From contig JBNKWQ010000020.1 in the NCBI GenBank assembly GCA_050299855.1, positions 1 to 64,000 on the forward strand: a stretch of DNA of 64,000 nt, written 5' to 3'. The translations under genes were made by a program, and so were the position numbers. Position 1 is the stretch's first letter. Every line of letters begins with the position of its first letter. Positions 61,772 to 64,000 of this stretch are shown piece by piece. The DNA comes from Hahella sp050299855. GTDB taxonomy: Bacteria; Pseudomonadota; Gammaproteobacteria; Pseudomonadales; Oleiphilaceae. The notes under the pieces were generated by a model. It made no database searches, was not told the origin of the DNA, and worked only from the letters and a program-made list of their open reading frames with translations.

Positions 61772-63265
61772 CTATGACTGGTTAAGCTCCCGTATCAGGT
61801 TGGCATAGAAGCTGATCATCTTCAGGTAATCTTCAACGGCAATACGCTCATTGGGGCCATGTAGGCGGCCAAGGTCTTCCTTGGTCATGGGAATCGGCAG
61901 AAAGCGGTACTGATTCCTCGCGATTCCCTGAAAGTGCCGCGCATCTGTAGCGCCTATGGTCAGGTAGGGCGACATAACCACTTTATCCTGCTCAAAGAGG
62001 CTTTCCCCCACCCGCTTCAGGGCTTCAAAAGAAGCATTATCGCTATCGGATAAACTACTGGCTTCACTGTTGAACGGATAGGTCGACAAAGAGACTCGTT
62101 CATCAGCAATAATTGACTGAATGTTGTCCAAAAGGTTTTCTGAAGTGTCATTGGGCAACAGGCGATAGTTCACCACAGCGGATGCCGAGGATGGCAACAC
62201 ATTGTCCTTCTGGCCGCTATTGAACATGGTCACTGCCTGGGTGGTGCGAACCATGGCGTTGGAAGAGGGACTACCTTCCAGTATTTTTAGCACCACAGGT
62301 TCAAACAGCCAGAGGTTGGCAAATACCAGACGCTTGCCAAAGGCCATATAAGGACTCACGGTTTCAAACAACTGCCGGGTGGCACCATCAAAACGCATGG
62401 CGGGTGGATGCTGTTCCAACTTCGCGACTGCGGCTGCGACTATTCCTGCGGCCGTCTGTGGCGGCGGCATGGATGAGTGCCCGGGTTGTCCCGCAGCCTG
62501 CAGTACCACGCTGACAAATCCCTTTTCGGCAATGCCGACCAAACCAATCGGCTGTGGGACGCCGGGAATCAGGTTGAGGACCACAAACCCGCCTTCATCC
62601 AACACCATCTGCGGCGCTATACCCTGTGCTTTAATCCAGTCGGCTATCGCTAGAGCTCCACGGCCGCCGACTTCTTCATCATGTCCAAATGCCAGATACA
62701 ACGTTCTCTGCGGCTGCCAGCCGGCAGCAAGTAAAGATTCAGCCGCCTCCATTATCGCGATCATGGAAGACTTGTCGTCCAGGGTTCCGCGTCCCCAGAT
62801 AAAGCCATCGGCAACCTCACCTGAAAATGGCGGATGCTCCCAGACATCAAGATTCGGGAGTGCGAACGGCACCACATCCTGGTGCGCCATCAACACAATG
62901 GGGGATAGATCAGGATCGGTTCCCGGCCATTGATATAACAGGCTGTGCTCTTTAATCAGCTGTCTGTCCAGCCGGGATTGAATCAAAGGAAACGCTATGT
63001 CTATGAAGTCGTGAAAACGTTGAAATGTCCCACTATCCACTAATGACCTTGGCGGTTGATTGTCCTTGGCGGGCAGCACCTGGGAAATCGTTTTAAACTG
63101 AATCGCCTGGCTTAAGTGTTCAACAGCCTGTTGCTGGTCAAAGGTGACTGGTTGCAGCTCCTGAATGTGTTGAGCTGTGGGTTTCAGCAGCATCGCCCGT
63201 GACGTCAGGATAGCTACCAATGCCAGCAATATAATGAAAATTCCGATTCCGGTTTTTTTTAACAT
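61772..63265 (-). CDS. M20 family peptidase (PM20D1/carboxypeptidase S-like)
   Basis: The 497-residue protein has one N-terminal membrane helix (IGIFIILLALVAILTS), then the M20 zinc-site motifs: LMAHQDVVPF, WGRGTLDDKSSMIAI, FGHDEEVGGRGA and a late GATDARHFQ. It fits the PM20D1/carboxypeptidase S branch, acting on small peptides or N-acyl amino acids in the periplasm or at the membrane. Monocistronic. A run of T in the plus strand (poly-Lys codons) is near its start. Confidence 0.9.
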   Translation of the reverse strand: MLKKTGIGIFIILLALVAILTSRAMLLKPTAQHIQELQPVTFDQQQAVEHLSQAIQFKTISQVLPAKDNQPPRSLVDSGTFQRFHDFIDIAFPLIQSRLDRQLIKEHSLLYQWPGTDPDLSPIVLMAHQDVVPFALPNLDVWEHPPFSGEVADGFIWGRGTLDDKSSMIAIMEAAESLLAAGWQPQRTLYLAFGHDEEVGGRGALAIADWIKAQGIAPQMVLDEGGFVVLNLIPGVPQPIGLVGIAEKGFVSVVLQAAGQPGHSSMPPPQTAAGIVAAAVAKLEQHPPAMRFDGATRQLFETVSPYMAFGKRLVFANLWLFEPVVLKILEGSPSSNAMVRTTQAVTMFNSGQKDNVLPSSASAVVNYRLLPNDTSENLLDNIQSIIADERVSLSTYPFNSEASSLSDSDNASFEALKRVGESLFEQDKVVMSPYLTIGATDARHFQGIARNQYRFLPIPMTKEDLGRLHGPNERIAVEDYLKMISFYANLIRELNQS

Positions 63266-63299
63266 TGGAAATTCCTTTTAGGAAGCAGGTCGGATGAAG

Positions 63300-63656
63300 T
63301 TACTCCAACCGCTGACATGACAAATCAACCACTAACTTCACCACCGTGCGACGCAAGGGCGCTGTGAATAGAATTTCCCGTCCTGCGGAAACAAAGCCCA
63401 CACGCTTGATGATCAGTTCAGGACCGTTGCTGAATTCGGCAGAACATTTGAGATCCTCTTCTTCCAGGTTCTGAACGTTCAGCATGGCCTGGTCGTGCAA
63501 CACTTTACTGGAGTATTCCACCTTGAGTTCGCCGGTATCGGCCAGGACTTCTATAGGGCCGTAAAAATCCGCATGGGCAGGTACAGCAGTCAACGCTGCC
63601 AGAGCTATTGTCAACTGGCCCACCGGCCAAATTGATTTATATTGCGGTTTATCCAT
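63300..63656 (-). CDS. Small exported protein of unknown function
   Basis: The 118-residue product has a signal peptide (VGQLTIALAALTAVPAHA-DFY) and a beta-rich mature part with two Cys (LKCSAEF, DLSCQRLE). ATG 63656 is chosen, with AGAGG about nine bases upstream; a GTG three codons earlier is an alternative. No family recognised. It lies between the M20 peptidase and PPK2 genes on the same strand. Confidence 0.6.
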   Translation of the reverse strand: MDKPQYKSIWPVGQLTIALAALTAVPAHADFYGPIEVLADTGELKVEYSSKVLHDQAMLNVQNLEEEDLKCSAEFSNGPELIIKRVGFVSAGREILFTAPLRRTVVKLVVDLSCQRLE

Positions 63657-63714
63657 TTCCCCCACCTCTTTATATTAAGCTTATCTTTACCTGCCCGGTA
63701 TTCACCGAGCAAGT

Positions 63715-64000
63715 TTACTCTAATGCGTTTTCAAGCCGTTCACAGACAGTTTCCAACACTTTGATACGGGCGTAGTACTTGTCATTACCTGCCACCAGAG
63801 TCCAGGGCGCGTAGTCCGTACTGGTACGCACCACCATTTCATGCACGGCATGCTCGTAATCCGCCCAACGTTCCCGGTTACGCCAGTCTTCCTCTGTAAT
63901 TTTGTAGTTCTTATAGGAAATTTTCTCTCGGGCCCGGAATCGGGCCAATTGTTCATCAGCATCTATATGCAGCCAGAACTTCAGCAGCAGATTGCCCCTG
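63715..64000 (-). CDS. ppk2: Polyphosphate kinase 2 family protein (C-terminal part, cut by window edge)
   Basis: The visible 94 residues read LLLKFWLHIDADEQLARFRA, then YKITEEDWRNRERWADYEHAV, RTSTDYAPWTLVAGNDKYYARI. These match the lid and C-terminal part of PPK2 enzymes, which make nucleoside di- or triphosphates from polyphosphate. The P-loop and Walker B halves lie beyond the window. The gene ends with TAA at 63715. Confidence 0.88.
   Translation of the reverse strand, partial: RGNLLLKFWLHIDADEQLARFRAREKISYKNYKITEEDWRNRERWADYEHAVHEMVVRTSTDYAPWTLVAGNDKYYARIKVLETVCERLENALE

Overview
The window is gammaproteobacterial chromosome, probably from a marine or other salt-adapted bacterium. That reading rests on an N-acetylglutaminylglutamine (NAGGN) osmoprotectant locus, an NhaD-type Na+/H+ antiporter, a PEP-CTERM protein, an OmpR/histidine-kinase pair and a complete-looking purine catabolic operon, all with Shine-Dalgarno-led genes. 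The genus cannot be fixed from sequence alone.

Bases 1 to about 13,300 are accessory DNA, visibly A/T-rich from about 450 to 5,500. They open with an IS256-type element inserted into an IS110-type transposase gene. Next comes the most unusual locus here: a C5-cytosine methyltransferase, a protein with two GHKL ATPase modules (a MORC/MutL-like one at the N-terminus and a histidine-kinase-like one at the C-terminus), and a receiver-domain protein whose C-terminal half carries a HEPN-type R-x4-H motif. These three genes overlap or abut. A Vsr-type endonuclease and a convergent possible PD-(D/E)XK nuclease follow. I read this as a candidate restriction-modification-linked two-component defence system with an RNase-like effector. 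The rest of the island holds small unknown genes, an orphan UPF0175 protein, a SecD-head-like fragment behind an in-frame stop, a Phd/ParE-type toxin-antitoxin pair with a palindromic operator, a divergent SDR protein, and an Imm11-like gene preceded by a decayed coupled ORF. A KAP-family membrane NTPase (13.3-15.6 kb) closes it.

From 15.6 to 27.3 kb the genes are mixed: OsmC protein, an overlooked 44-residue microprotein with an excellent ribosome binding site, SGNH hydrolase, cytochrome b561 plus PepSY protein, a large M50 protease with TPR-like tail, a DUF695/RraB protein, a DUF1614 protein, and an APC permease. Among them is a contact-toxin-like locus (23.9-25.8 kb): a glycine-zipper protein, its membrane immunity protein, and a second orphan toxin tail with its own immunity gene.

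From 27.5 to 42.5 kb lies purine salvage and degradation. A long minus-strand operon encodes xdhA-xdhB-xdhC-alc-uraD-uraH-allA-guaD-puuD (no allantoinase). Divergently placed are a nucleoside-type ABC importer (one double ATPase, two permeases) and a RutR-like TetR regulator.

From 42.5 kb to the end are housekeeping and signalling genes: periplasmic binding protein, ECH1-like crotonase, phosphopantetheinyl transferase, NhaD, ABC1 kinase, PilZ-like protein, diguanylate cyclase, REC-CheC/CheX protein, tcdA, the NAGGN operon with its divergent MarR regulator, GFA protein, an OmpR/HK pair, PEP-CTERM protein, M20 peptidase, a small exported protein and a partial PPK2.
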